DNA of 64,000 nt from Ottelia alismoides. Its lineage: Eukaryota; Streptophyta; Magnoliopsida; Alismatales; Hydrocharitaceae. Shown piece after piece: positions 23,385 to 34,156 of this stretch. A model generated the notes under the pieces. It did not search any database, was not told the origin of the DNA, and saw nothing but the letters and a program-made list of their open reading frames with translations. Position 1 is the first letter of the stretch. Each line of letters begins with the position of its first letter. The stretch lies in contig JAZKJV010010133.1 of the NCBI GenBank assembly GCA_037367405.1, forward strand, positions 62,001 to 126,000, written 5' to 3'. A program made the translations under genes and the position numbers.

Positions 23385-24377
23385 AAATGGGAGGAACTGG
23401 TAGTTCCAAAGATACCATGCCCCTAAGATATATACAGATTTCTGATGTTTTTGATGCTTGAGGCGTAGACTTCATGGGACCATTTCCTGTTAGTCAAGAA
23501 TTTCAGTACATCCTACTTGTCGTGGATTATGTTAGTCGATGGGTGGAGGCTATCCCCACTCGAGCCACATATAGTAGTACAGTGTGTTCCTTTCTCAAGG
23601 ACCATATTATTGCGCGGTTCGGGATTCCCAAAATACTGATTTTAGATGGGGGAAGCCATTTCATTAATAGAGAAGTAGAGAAGCTTGTAAAGGAGTACAC
23701 CATTGAGCACAGAGTTGTGTATCCTTACCACCCTCAGACTAATGGCTTGGAAGAAATTTCAAATAGGGAGATCAAGACGATATTGAAAAAACTTGTAAAG
23801 AATTGGTCCCATATGCCTGATTCGGTTCTATGGGTTTATCGGATGGCTTACAAGTCTCCTTTGGATATATCTCCCTGCAGATTGGTGTATGGAAAGCCTT
23901 GCCACTTGTCAGTGGAATTAACTCACAAATCTTTATGGGCAGTCCGTGTATGCAATCTTTATTATGAGAAGGCAGGAAAGAACAAGAAGTTGGATTTGAA
24001 TAAATTACTGGAATTCTGAGACTTTGCATATGATAACTTACTCATGTATAAGGAGAAAGTCAAGCGTTGGCATTATAAACACATTCGAAAGGAAAACTTT
24101 CTCCCGTGATCAGAATGTTTGGTTATTTAATGCTAAGTTGAAGCTATTTTCAGGAAAATTGAAAAGCAAGTGGTCAGGACCCTTCACTGTGAGAGCTGTG
24201 CGTGACAATGAAAGTATTTTTATATCTAGGGTGCCATTTGATGCACAACCATTTGTTATGAACAGACAGTTGCTGAAGCCATATCTAGATCATGATACAT
24301 TCCTGTCCGTCGTTGATTCTGTATATGTGGTATTAGACGACGATCTTTTGATTCCATCTTCTGCGTCTAATACATGA
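23385..24377 (+). pseudogene. Integrase of P2 (core and C-terminal domain)
   Basis: Homology starts at about 23385 within the region after the zinc finger. The catalytic core is well kept. VDFMGPFPV holds the first Asp, ILDGGSHFINRE the second, and NGLEEISNRE the Glu, with exactly 35 residues between the second Asp and that Glu. A stop (TGA, 23459-23461) replaces the usual Trp of WGVDFMGP. A frameshift near 24019 separates the core from the C-terminal domain (24024-24377: KLKSKWSGPF, NRQLLKPYLDHD). No chromodomain. It would integrate the cDNA; no longer made as one protein. M1 and M2 are homologous throughout. Confidence 0.85.
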
Positions 24378-24464
24378 GCATCCACTCCTCTTGTATATCC
24401 TTTTGTTTCACTCTTTCTTCTTCTGTTTTATCATTCACCCCTTTTCCGTGTGTGTGTGTATATG

Positions 24465-24845
24465 CTATACTTAGGATGTACTTTATCCTAAGTATGGGGG
24501 GTGAATGATTTGTATTGTTCATATTTGCCCTGATCATTACTCTTGTCATTGCCTATACTTAGGGATACTCTACCCTAAGTATAGGGGGTGATGTTGTTAA
24601 TATCGTCTTTTTATTTTTGAGTCTGTGCATTCTCTACATCGATTTTCCTCTTTTTTACAATCTTCTATACTTAGGATTACTTGATCCTAAGTATAGGGGG
24701 ATCACCGACTTGTATTCTTTTCATTTTCTCTTTGAGTCGTTGTAGCATAGGAGTCTTTTCAATTTTCTATACTTAGCACGAGTTATGTCTTCCTTTGCCA
24801 CTCTCTGATCACTATGAGGACATAGTTCGAGCTAAGTATAGGGGG
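24465..24845 (+). repeat. Palindrome array with polypurine ends (P2)
   Basis: Short palindromes lie at 24465-24503, 24553-24590 and 24665-24700, and the long one at 24767-24845. The third is CTATACTTAGGAT, loop TACTTG, ATCCTAAGTATAG followed by GGGGGAT. The second has GGG/CCC at the inner arm where the third has GGAT/ATCC. The long one pairs CTATACTTAGC with GCTAAGTATAG, and inside it CGAGTTATGTC with GACATAGTTCG. Every right arm ends in GTATAGGGGG or GTATGGGGGG. Confidence 0.9.
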
Positions 24846-26483
24846 TGTCGTACATATTATATATATACTTTAGACATAACTCGTACTTTTAAATATGTAT
24901 ATTTTTGGAGATATGTATATAAATTCATAAAATCCACGTGTGTATGTATAGACTTTGATCATCTTGAAAAAAAAACAACAATAAAAAACACAAAAGAACA
25001 AAAAAAACAAACAAAAAAAACAAAAAAATCCAAAAAAACAAAAAAAAACAAAAAAAGAAGAAAAAACAACCTTAAAAAAATCTTATATATTCTTGTATAT
25101 ATTTTACTAACCCTTTTTTCCTTTTTGAAAAAGAAACCGCAAAACCAAAAATCTATAAAAAGTTGCATAAAAAAACTCTTTTCACACGTTCATCATTTTT
25201 CCTTTCTTTTCCAAAAATCCATAAAAAGTTCAAAATTAGAAAATTGTTTCAAAAAATGCTTTCTTTTTGCATTGTACATATTTCTTGCATTTGCATGTGC
25301 ATTTATTTTCAGGATAGTATTGACATTTAAACTAAGTCTGGAATAAAGTTGTAGAATGGAGCTTAGTTGGGCCGTAATCCACTTAATTTCAGAGGAACCG
25401 TATAAGAAGTGGAGTTAAGACTTTTCAGGTCCTAGCGACTTAATTCTTTGAGTCCATAAGACTATGTTCACATGTCATCTTGATTAGTCTAAGTAGAACA
25501 TTTAACAACACACGTATGATTCTTTTAGACCGTGGCTTATCTTGGACAAGCACTCTACATGTAGCTCTTCATGGAGGAGGTAGTGAGGAGGCAGAATCTT
25601 TTAGACTTGGAGTAGCATACGAGGGTAGTACATCTAGGTGGAACCTCTCGTCTTCCTCTAGAGAGGGAAGTGCGTCTCAACCTGGGTCTAGCGATATTGA
25701 GGTCTAAAGACAGGTTGCTGTAGGATTGCAATAATGCTTCAAAAGAGGGATAGTCTACAAGCTCAAGAGGAAAAACTCCTTATGTACATGCTGCAACTTT
25801 GTATATATTTTCAAAAAAAGGAAAAAATATAGAATCTCCAAAAGTGGACAAGCCAGATTGAAAAGTAAAATGCCTGTCAGAGTATATATGCAAGGGTAAA
25901 AAAGAAATTAATAAGAGCTTCAAAGTCAAATTTTGTAAGCTTGCAGCTAGATAACTTGGCTAGACTGGTTATGCATCCAAGGATAGGTAGCTACAATGGT
26001 TACCATCCATTCTTTTCTCATTCTCCTCTTCTTGAGCTGGTTGTACTTGAACTTAGAAGGGAATATCCTCGCTCCTCGAGGAAAGAGTTGCTAGATCGGG
26101 GGACTAGAGTTATCTTGTTGAGGGAGGCTGTTTCTTTACTACTTTTGAGATGGGGATCTATCTTTCACTTACACGTCAAGTAAAGATTTATAGTCATAAG
26201 AATTTGTGTATGTAGACTTGTTCTGACCTGACTGTTGAGGAGACCTGAATAGGAGTCTTATGGAACTTAGAGGCTGTTAGGTTTTAATTCCATTTTCCCA
26301 TTAATGTTCCACCACACTATATACCAAAGGTCTAACAGAGCTCCCATACTATAATTTTATGAAGATAAGTTAATATTCAATATTATCCTAATTTCTTTAA
26401 TCTTCCTTTCTTCTTCTTTTTATTAACATATTCTTTTCAAATAAGTGTTTTCTAATGTATTAGCAAAGGTAAAGCATCGGGGA
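24846..26483 (+). other. Internal 3' tail of P2, non-coding
   Basis: Begins with an AT-rich stretch and an A-rich segment (24960-25080); a 183-codon Lys-rich frame there is low-complexity sequence. The shared tail block is at 25371-25555, the hairpin pair at about 25956-26004, and an ACCAAAGGTC block near 26325. The polypurine tract before the 3' LTR has decayed to AAAGCATCGGGGA (26471-26483). Confidence 0.65.
25956..26004 (+). other. Paired hairpins with TACACTG-like loop (P2)
   Basis: Hairpin 1 is TGGC, loop TAGACTG, GTTA (25957-25971), with two G-U pairs. Hairpin 2 is GGTAGC, loop TACAATG, GTTACC (25986-26004), 6 bp with one G-U pair. The stems differ from those of P1, yet pairing is retained. 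Confidence 0.55.
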
Positions 26484-29400
26484 TGATGAATATGCATTTC
26501 GTCATCTTTATTCATTTATTTCAGCTTAAAATCCCTTACAAGATTCCTGTATATAATACTAACTCCATATTCTTACTAACTTGCATCTGTGTGTAATTAT
26601 TGTCCACTTATTACCATTTTCCTAAAAATAAATAAATAAATAAAGGGGAAAATAAAGAAAATAAAAGAAAAAAAATAAAAAAGGGAATATTGTATATATG
26701 TAATAGATACAGGCTGACCCGAACCTCGAGAGAAGGTCAAGACTTGACCTGATCGACCAGGAATAAAGTGGGGGGAGATATTGTCCTTAATCAGAAAATC
26801 CAAAAAAATGTGTGCTATGTATATTTGTATACTTACACTATTTTTTTTACATAAATTAACCTCAAATCAAATAATTTTCAAAACAAAAGTTGTAAATAAA
26901 AATGTGTCTAAATAATAAAGATAACTGCACAATCAAATCTTATACAGAATAAAAGCAACCACACTTGGAAAAAAACCACTAAGCAATAATTTAAAGACCA
27001 ATTCTGGCTCCATATGAACTCAAATTGAACCAAACTCACTTCCATTGTATTCTAAATTAAATTATCTTTAAAATGACTGTGATTTCATAATTTTTGGAGT
27101 TACAGTTGAAAAGTCAATTTTTTGGGGGTGGTTTATGCAATTTCACAATTTATTTGTACATATTGTATTTGTAAATATTTGTAAATATTTTTACTAATTA
27201 TTTAAAACAAAAATAAAAAATAAAAGTTTTCCCCTTATTTAACTATGTATATAATGTACCATATGTAAATAGTATTTGTATATAGTTGTTATTCTTAAAT
27301 AACCACCACAAAAAATAAAAAATTGACATTTTTTATTCAATTTAATTAAGTGATGAAAATACAAAAAAAATAATTTTGTAAATAATTTTAGCATCAATCT
27401 CTTTCTTATCTCTATCTCATTTCAATTTTTTCCTTATCTCCCTTATCTCATTTCAAATTTTTGAATTTTGAATTCTTATCTTTTTTATTTATATGGCTCC
27501 TCCTCTCTCATTTCAACTTGATCAATCTTTGGTGAGAGAAGCCTTTTCTCCCAAGAGTTATCTTATCCCAGAGAAGTGCCTAGCCTCCGAGCCGTCCGGT
27601 GACAGCGAGTCGGCCTTCGTCGAGGCAATCACGGTCTTTTCCGCTCCTAAGGTGAGATCCATATTTTCTTCTCCTATTTTTTTATCTTAGGTTAATCTTT
27701 GTTTTATTTTTCACCTCTTTATTTCATCGTCAATTTTTTTATTTAGATCTTAGAATCCACCATCATGGTTTGATTCGCTCGATCCGATATTTCATCTCAC
27801 TTTCTCGATCTATTCGCGTTCTTTTCTACCTCGCACGATCTCTTACCTCCGACCACGTACGGTGGTCGGAGATCCGGTTCCATCCGCCATTTTTCTCAGA
27901 ACCGCACTTATTCACGTCTTCCGTTTTGATTTTTAGGATCGAGTCATCATGCTCGCATCCTAATTTCTTTATAAATAAAAATACAAAAACTATTTTCTTT
28001 CTTTCTAACATTTATTTTGTAGGATAAATAAAATAAATAAATGAAATTTAAAAAATTCTCTGTTACAGTTTTCAAAAAAAATTCTTTCTCTATGTTTCTG
28101 CTTTACAAAGAAATTTGAAAAAAAAAACTCCGGTGGGGGGGGACCACTCCTGCCGCCTCCTCCCACCTCTTTGCCGATGCAAGGAGCCACCGCAGCCACC
28201 TGCGGCCCGTCGTCACCGGCTGCCACCGCTCTTCTCAATAGTGGCCCTCTGCTAGAACAGTCGCACACGGCCATGCGATTATCCTCCTGAACCACCTCCG
28301 CATCCACCCAACTCCCCCGCATGAGCCTGGCCACCCCATCCTCCTCCGCCCCATCGAAAATGCCACCTTCTGCTACCGGAACCGCGGAGGACCCAGCCAC
28401 CATAGCCTCCTTTGCCACCGCTCCTCAACTCCGACTGAGCGATCACGCGAGGCCTCTAGCCACACTTCATCCTCCGTCCACGCGCGGCTCGATGCCAGGT
28501 CGCCCTCAATATCCTCGCGCCTCCACCGCTGCGGAAGAAGGGGTAGCACCCTTTGGTCTTGGCTTGAAATGAAGGAAACAGAGAAGGAAACCTAGGGATA
28601 TTATTTTATTTGGGCTAATTGCATAAAGTTCCCCAGAAGTTTTAGATATTATGAAAGAGCCCTTGCCAACATTATACTTGGATGAAATTGTGTTTCAGCC
28701 CCCAGAATTATTTTGCATATTACATAAATGCCCCTTCTTTCCAGAGACAAATTACATGCTGTCTACACCATTCTTAAGTAATTTGCAGTTTATCCCACAT
28801 TTATTTCCTATTATCATTTAATCCAAAACATTGAATAATTTGCAGTTCAGTCCCTGTTTTCCAGACATTTATCTTGCATGCTTTCCTTATTGAAATAAAT
28901 ACTTTTGTTGCTCAATAAATTTCCCAAAAATTATGCTATGCTTATGATGTGTATATCTTTCTTGCATAGGATTTTCATTACATTTTATTTTCATTTGTTA
29001 TTATTAAAAAAAACAAAATAGTGTCATTTTCTTTTCCTGAAATTCAAAAATTAATAAAATTTTGAATATTTCTCTAAAAATAACAAAAAAAATCAGATTA
29101 ATTTCCTTTCATTGACTTTTAATTTCTTTGCAAATCTCATGCATCAACTATTTATAAAACCCAAAAATTTGAAAATACTAAAAATCTTTGAAAAATCACA
29201 AAAAATTCTACAAAATCCAAAAATTATCATTTCACTTTATGTTTTAGATATTTATCTATAGTTTATCATAAAAATAATTTCCAGGAGTTTTGGGTATTAA
29301 AATATTTTTAAGTTGCAAATTACTCTAGGCTGTGCATTATTTTTCATTTTTTCCATTGTTTGATTTTTATAAAATACAAAAACATTTGAAATTTCTACAA

Positions 29401-29891
29401 AAATTCTCAAAAATATTTTAAAACCTTTAAAACCCAAAAATATTTTCTCAAGATTTTTCTAGGCATTTCCAACTATTTTAAAAAATACAAAAAAGAGTGT
29501 GGTGTGCGTATTTCTTCACTTGTGTATATTTTTATTTTAAAAATAAAAAAAATGCAAATTTAAAATCACTAAAAATTTGAAAATCAGAAAAAAATAAAAA
29601 AAATAAAAAAAATCACAAAAACCAAGATAGTTTGCATTTGAGATTCCCATGTTCTTTTAATTGATTTTCGATTAATTGAATAACCCTCGGGAATTGTAGC
29701 CTCCCTGAGTTCGATCATGTCTGCTATTCAGGTAAATAAGTAGCAAAAATATTTCTCTTGCTCCACCTTATTCTTTGTAATTATTTTGCAGCGAGAGAAG
29801 ATTTTTTTTTGTTTGTTGATGCTTGATTGGGTTGCAATGACATTGTTCATAATTAATATAATTAAAACCCCTAGAAAAAGCGCAAGCAACA
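26484..29891 (+). mobile_element. 3' LTR of P2
   Basis: TGATGAATATGC ... CAAGCAACA, 3408 bp. It has the conserved U3 motif at about 26757-26785, a TATA-like TTTATATGG near 27490, a possible splice donor AAG|GTGAGA at 27649, a GC-rich island at 28130-28700, and the CCCTCGGGAATTGTAGCC end block near 29683. The end is fixed by the GAACC duplication that follows and by agreement with the ends of P0 and M1. Confidence 0.85.
28130..28700 (+). other. GC-rich island in P2 3' LTR
   Basis: Sharply GC-rich compared with its flanks and absent from the 5' LTR of the same element. Open frames here (about 83 codons on + and 137 on -) are Ala/Pro/Gly-rich with no recognisable domain. Similar islands sit in the transcribed half of the LTRs of P1, P3, M1, M2 and S. 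Confidence 0.6.
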
Positions 29892-29896
29892 GAACC
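29892..29896. repeat. Right target-site duplication of P2 (GAACC)
   Basis: Matches GAACC at 15602-15606 and restores a continuous M1 gag frame across the insertion (the KGKG region joins the AEQIEII region). Confidence 0.85.
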
Positions 29897-30181
29897 CTTG
29901 CCCTTAGATGGCATCAAGTGCACTATCTTGGTTTCTGCAAGTGTAAACTGCACTGGATTAGTCTTCAAGAATGATGGAGTCCCAAATGATAATTCAAGAT
30001 TAGAGTCAATCTTGAACAATGGATTTATTAATGAAATGAAGGGTGAAGTGGAGAAAGAGGAATAGTCGGGAGCTGGGACTTTCTGAGTAGAAGACGACCA
30101 GTTTGGAGTGCGAAATGAGTCCGCAAAGTCCGAACTAGAAATGCTCCAATCTGATCTTCGATATGAAGAGACGAAAGTCAA
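29892..30181 (-). pseudogene. gag N-terminus of M1
   Basis: The minus-strand frame starts at ATG 30181 and runs 97 codons to the P2 insertion, ending in HLMPSKGKGS, which continues in M1 at 15606. It is Ser/Phe/Pro-rich. The same extension before a GKGKG motif is found in M2 (63533-63894) and, less clearly, in P3 (55034 onward). Its role is unknown; position suggests an N-terminal extension of Gag. Confidence 0.6.
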
Positions 30182-31663
30182 ACAAGAAAAGTATGAGTAG
30201 GAGGCATGAAGGGCATGTAAGGATCTCTAGCACTAGAAAGCAAACACAATACCAACCCCCAATCACTAACGGAACACAAGTGGAGACCGTAAGAGTTCGT
30301 TCGTTTATCTTTTCAATTTTAATTGGTGATAAATTCAATCTCAATCTTGTACAAGAGTTAGTGAGCAGGTGTTGGAAATTTTCCTAAAGACTGGCCTGAA
30401 TTCTTATGGCTAGATGCATCTACTTTCAAGAAATATGGGTGTAAGTACCAACCGTAAAATGGCTACCCATGTTACTTAAGGATGATGCCTTACACAGTGT
30501 CCTTTAAACCACCGACTATGCTAAGGGAAATACGTACCATAATATGACTACCCGTGTTCCCTCACTGAGAAGTAGCTAGTCATTTTTATAGAATCATTAG
30601 TCAGAATGAAAATCCAGAGCTTGGCTCTGTCATAGTGTTCGTCTCTAAGTCACTCTGCAAGTAAATTCAAATAATGAAGGGGTTACTCTCTCCAAAACAA
30701 TGATTATTGTCCTTACATTTAATTTTAGGGTTGAGTTTTCTTTAGCAGTCCCAGTTTTATAAAGTTGTCGCTTTCTTTTGGATTTTTTTCAATGAATCGC
30801 CTACTGAGTTTCTAATTTCCTTTATAGATTATGCGAGTGAAAACAAGGAAGAAAGTAGGGAAATGCAATGCGTGATGAAATTCAATGATGCATGCAGGGG
30901 ATAAGAGATGCATACCTTGTCACTAGTACTCTACATGCAGGGTGATCTATGTAGAATTTAAATACAAAAAAATAATCCAACATATATGATGCACAAGAAC
31001 TGTCCTAGCAATAACTTCTATTAGAGGGAAAGAACCAATTAATTTGACTACATCTAAATTACGCTCTACTCTATAGGTGCAGAAACTTCTTATTTAGGTC
31101 TTTGGACCTAATCGATTACCTGGCTCAAGCAAATTAATAAAGAATATCATTAAGGGCTCAAGCACATACAACCATGTGAAACAAATAAAAAGAAGGCGGT
31201 GAAAACAAAACCGATGAGGACCACTAAGTGCACCGACACCTGGTGAAACAAACCACTAAGTGGACCGACTCCTGGTGAAACAAACCCCTAAGCACCCCTA
31301 AAATGCTAAAAACTATCTATGCAAATTGCTCCAAATGATTGGTCTCCTCCAAATCTTCTTCTCCTCCTCATATGATCTCCTACGACTCGATGAAGAATAA
31401 AGCTGTCTCCGCTTCGCTTGGCTGCACTAGAGCTCCTAAGAATGCTGCCCTCGCTCGTCGGACCCTCGCAAGAAAGAGGAAGCATAATAACGTGTAAGAG
31501 ATGCAATTATATAAATATGAGCAAAATTAACAGAAATGAATAAAGTGAATATGAACAAGGAAACGAATGTAAGAAAATATAGATAAGGAATAAGGAAGAA
31601 AAACAAGTATATGCAACCAACAATAGAAGGTCAAGAGAAAAACCTAACTATCCTCGTCGTACC
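30182..31663 (-). other. 5' leader of M1
   Basis: Non-coding region between primer site and gag start. It shares with the P3 leader a block at 30287-30342 (minus strand GATTGAATTTATCACCAA, then CGAACTCTTACGG) and a GGGACTGCTAAAGAAA-like string near 30740. Conservation of the leader between an autonomous and a non-autonomous element fits a packaging or dimerisation signal. Confidence 0.65.
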
Positions 31664-31681
31664 TCCTCGACAATGGTGCCA
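31664..31681 (-). promoter_or_regulatory. Primer-binding site of M1 (tRNA-Asp type, decayed)
   Basis: Minus strand TGGCACCATTGTCGAGGA is a mutated form of the tRNA-Asp complementary site seen in P3 (TGGCGTCGTTGCCGGGGA). It lies two bases inside the LTR end ...TTCAACA. Confidence 0.75.
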
Positions 31682-32481
31682 TTTGTTGAACCTAGAAAAT
31701 CAGAGGGTTTAAATATTGAAATTAATGTGCAATGTCGTTGCAACCCTAAAAATCCCTCAACAAAAATTTATGCAAATCTCAAGAAAACATCAATAAAGAA
31801 AATGTAGTAAGAGAAAATTGTTATTTAATTTACCCGTATAGCCAACAAGATCAAACTCAGGGAGGTACAAAAATCCTGAGGATTATTCTATGCAATGAAA
31901 AATCAATGAAAAGAATAAAGGAATCTCTATGCATACTATGCTTGAATTTTATATTTTTTGTGGAATTTTATTTTTTATATTTTTATTTAGTTTTCTGACT
32001 TTTACAATTTTCTATTTTTAATTTTGCAAAAGATTTTTTTATTTTTTTAAAACTCTGAGATTATTAAAGAAAAATTAGAGCATACACTAAATCAATCTTT
32101 TTTTATTTTCAAAATATATAAAAAATAATCAAAAAATTAAAATCAATGCTTTTGGATTTTAAAATAACAAATAAGGTTTTGATGAAATATATATAGTATG
32201 AAAGATATTTTTATATATTTTCAGAGAGCCATTTTATATTTTTTACAATTTTAGATGAGTTTTTTTATGAATTTTTATGCTTTAGAGAGGTTTATGATTT
32301 TATGGTTTTTATGAGGAGTACAAATGCCAAAAGTACGCAGAAATTAAAATAAACCAAAAGAAAAATCAAGATTTTTTAGAATTTCATGCAATTTTTATAT
32401 TTTTTATTGATTTTCAAATGGACACATGGACTAATTATGAAGTTTTTAAATTTTTAAAAATAATAAAAATAATGAAAAAAC

Positions 32482-32755
32482 AAAATGTAAAATATGGATG
32501 CAAGATAGATGGAACAAGAACCTATCAAAATTTTTACGGTATTTTTAAGAGATTTTGATTAAAATAATGAAAATGTAAAATATGATGCAAGATAGATGGA
32601 ACAAGAACCTATCAGAATTTTTGTGGTATTTTTAAGAGATTTTGATTAAAATAATGAAAATACAAAATGTAAAATATGGATGCAAGATAGATGGAACATG
32701 AACCTATTAGAGTTTTGTGGAATTTTTAAAGAGGTTTTTGATTATTTTATTTGAT
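32482..32755. repeat. Tandem repeat of about 90 bp in M1 LTR
   Basis: Three consecutive copies start near 32482, 32570 and 32664. Each contains AAAATGTAAAATATGGATGC-like sequence, then AGATAGATGGAACAAGAACC and TTTTTAAGAGATTTTGATTA-like sequence. The first two are most alike; the third has diverged. Confidence 0.85.
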
Positions 32756-34147
32756 TTTTATAAGCAAATTAAAAGCAGACTCACAAGGACCTAAATGTAG
32801 TTATTTAAAGTTTTTAGACTACATGTTAACACATGTGAAAAATGCAGGATGAATCATGCAAAAAGTCTAAAAAATCTCGTGCTTGAGCACGTGTGCCTCG
32901 CTGGATGGGACTAGAATGCAAATAAATTATTTGAAGAGGCCAAATAATAACATAGAAATAAAATACTTTTATTGCAAATTTTCCAGGGATCACATGCAAA
33001 ACACAAGCTCGGTTCAAACAGGACTAAAGTGCAAATAAAATAAATACCAAGGGCAAATATGCAGATGTTCAAATAAAGACAAGACGACACGTGTTTTCAC
33101 AGGGACTTATTTGAAAACTAAATAAACATAGAGGCATAGATGCAATTGTACCATTAAATGACGTGACATGAGGAACGACTGGATGGTGATGATGCTTGGT
33201 TTGAACGGTGGAGATTTGCTCTAGAATGGAAGGCGTCAATAAGATCTGGAAGGTGGATCTCGCGGCTCAGAATTGGGGCAAAATGGACGTCTGAGATCTA
33301 AATTGGTGCTCCGTTCTTGATCATGCGACTGCAAGATGGTCTGGATGAACCGGGAAGAGGGTCTTCCCCCGGCAACCTTCATCTGGCCGGATCTCCCTCT
33401 TCCGAGCTCTAGTCCTCGTCAAATCAGTCTCAAATCAATGCTCCTTAGATTTCGCGTCTGGTGTGCACCTTGGATCGTCGTGAAATTACGATATCATAGA
33501 TCTGGTTGGTGAATAACTATGCTGCTCCAAGAACTTGCTCCAGATTTGATTTTTTCTCTTTACTCTATCCTCGGAGCTCCTTTGACCTGCAAATGATAGC
33601 CTATGCTCGGAGGTATCCTCTGGCCAAGAAGATAGGTCAAAAACGTAGAAGATGGTGGATTGATGGGGGTCTCCAACGAATATGGTAAGAGAGGAGACCT
33701 GGCTTCAGTCTTGGAATGTTCTGAAGGTGTTTAGATGGTGGAAGGGATGGATAAACACGAGATGGATATGTTGATCGAGTTGGGGGTGGTTGAAAGCGAA
33801 TCAAACTCCTTCGGTCATGCAGATCGGAGGTTGGAGATTATGATATGATCTAGGAGATTCAAACAAAATCAAAGCAAAAAAGAAAGAATAAATCAAAGAC
33901 AAACTACCTAGGTTACCTACGGAGGAGATATAAGAATGGAAGTGTCTCGATCCGCGACTTATGGAGGAGAGGTGGAACGTGCAACGGAGGGCTCCAATTA
34001 CGTAATTGAATCGTGACCTAGGGAACAAATCTCACACTCCAGATCGGGGATCTGCTCCTCTGCCACAAGAATATAAACCCTATCACTCAATTGCGAGTGA
34101 TCTTGAGCTAAAATCGGATTAAACTGGAGGCAGAGGAAAGTGATGCA

Positions 34148-34156
34148 TATTTATAG
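34148..34156 (-). promoter_or_regulatory. TATA box of M1 LTR
   Basis: Minus strand CTATAAATA at the edge of the GC-richer half of the LTR (about 33180-34400). M2's LTR has the same CTATAAATA at 38217-38225. Confidence 0.6.

Larger units (their letters stand above)
15607..29891 (+). mobile_element. Autonomous-family element P2, inserted in M1, internally rearranged
   Basis: Bounded by TG...CA LTRs (15607-18060, truncated copy; 26484-29891, full copy) and by perfect GAACC duplications. It holds only integrase, palindrome array and tail. The 5' LTR end, primer site, gag, PR, RT and RNase H are missing, replaced by an LTR piece (P4) and a copia-like element (C1). An insertion followed by a large deletion is the simplest reading. 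The two LTRs differ by many substitutions in the first 170 bases, so P2 is clearly older than P3. Confidence 0.85.

Noticed and set aside
24795..25346. 183-codon open frame rich in Lys and Phe downstream of the P2 palindromes
   Set aside because: Runs through the long palindrome and an A-rich tract; low-complexity sequence with no homologue in P1, P3 or M2 tails.
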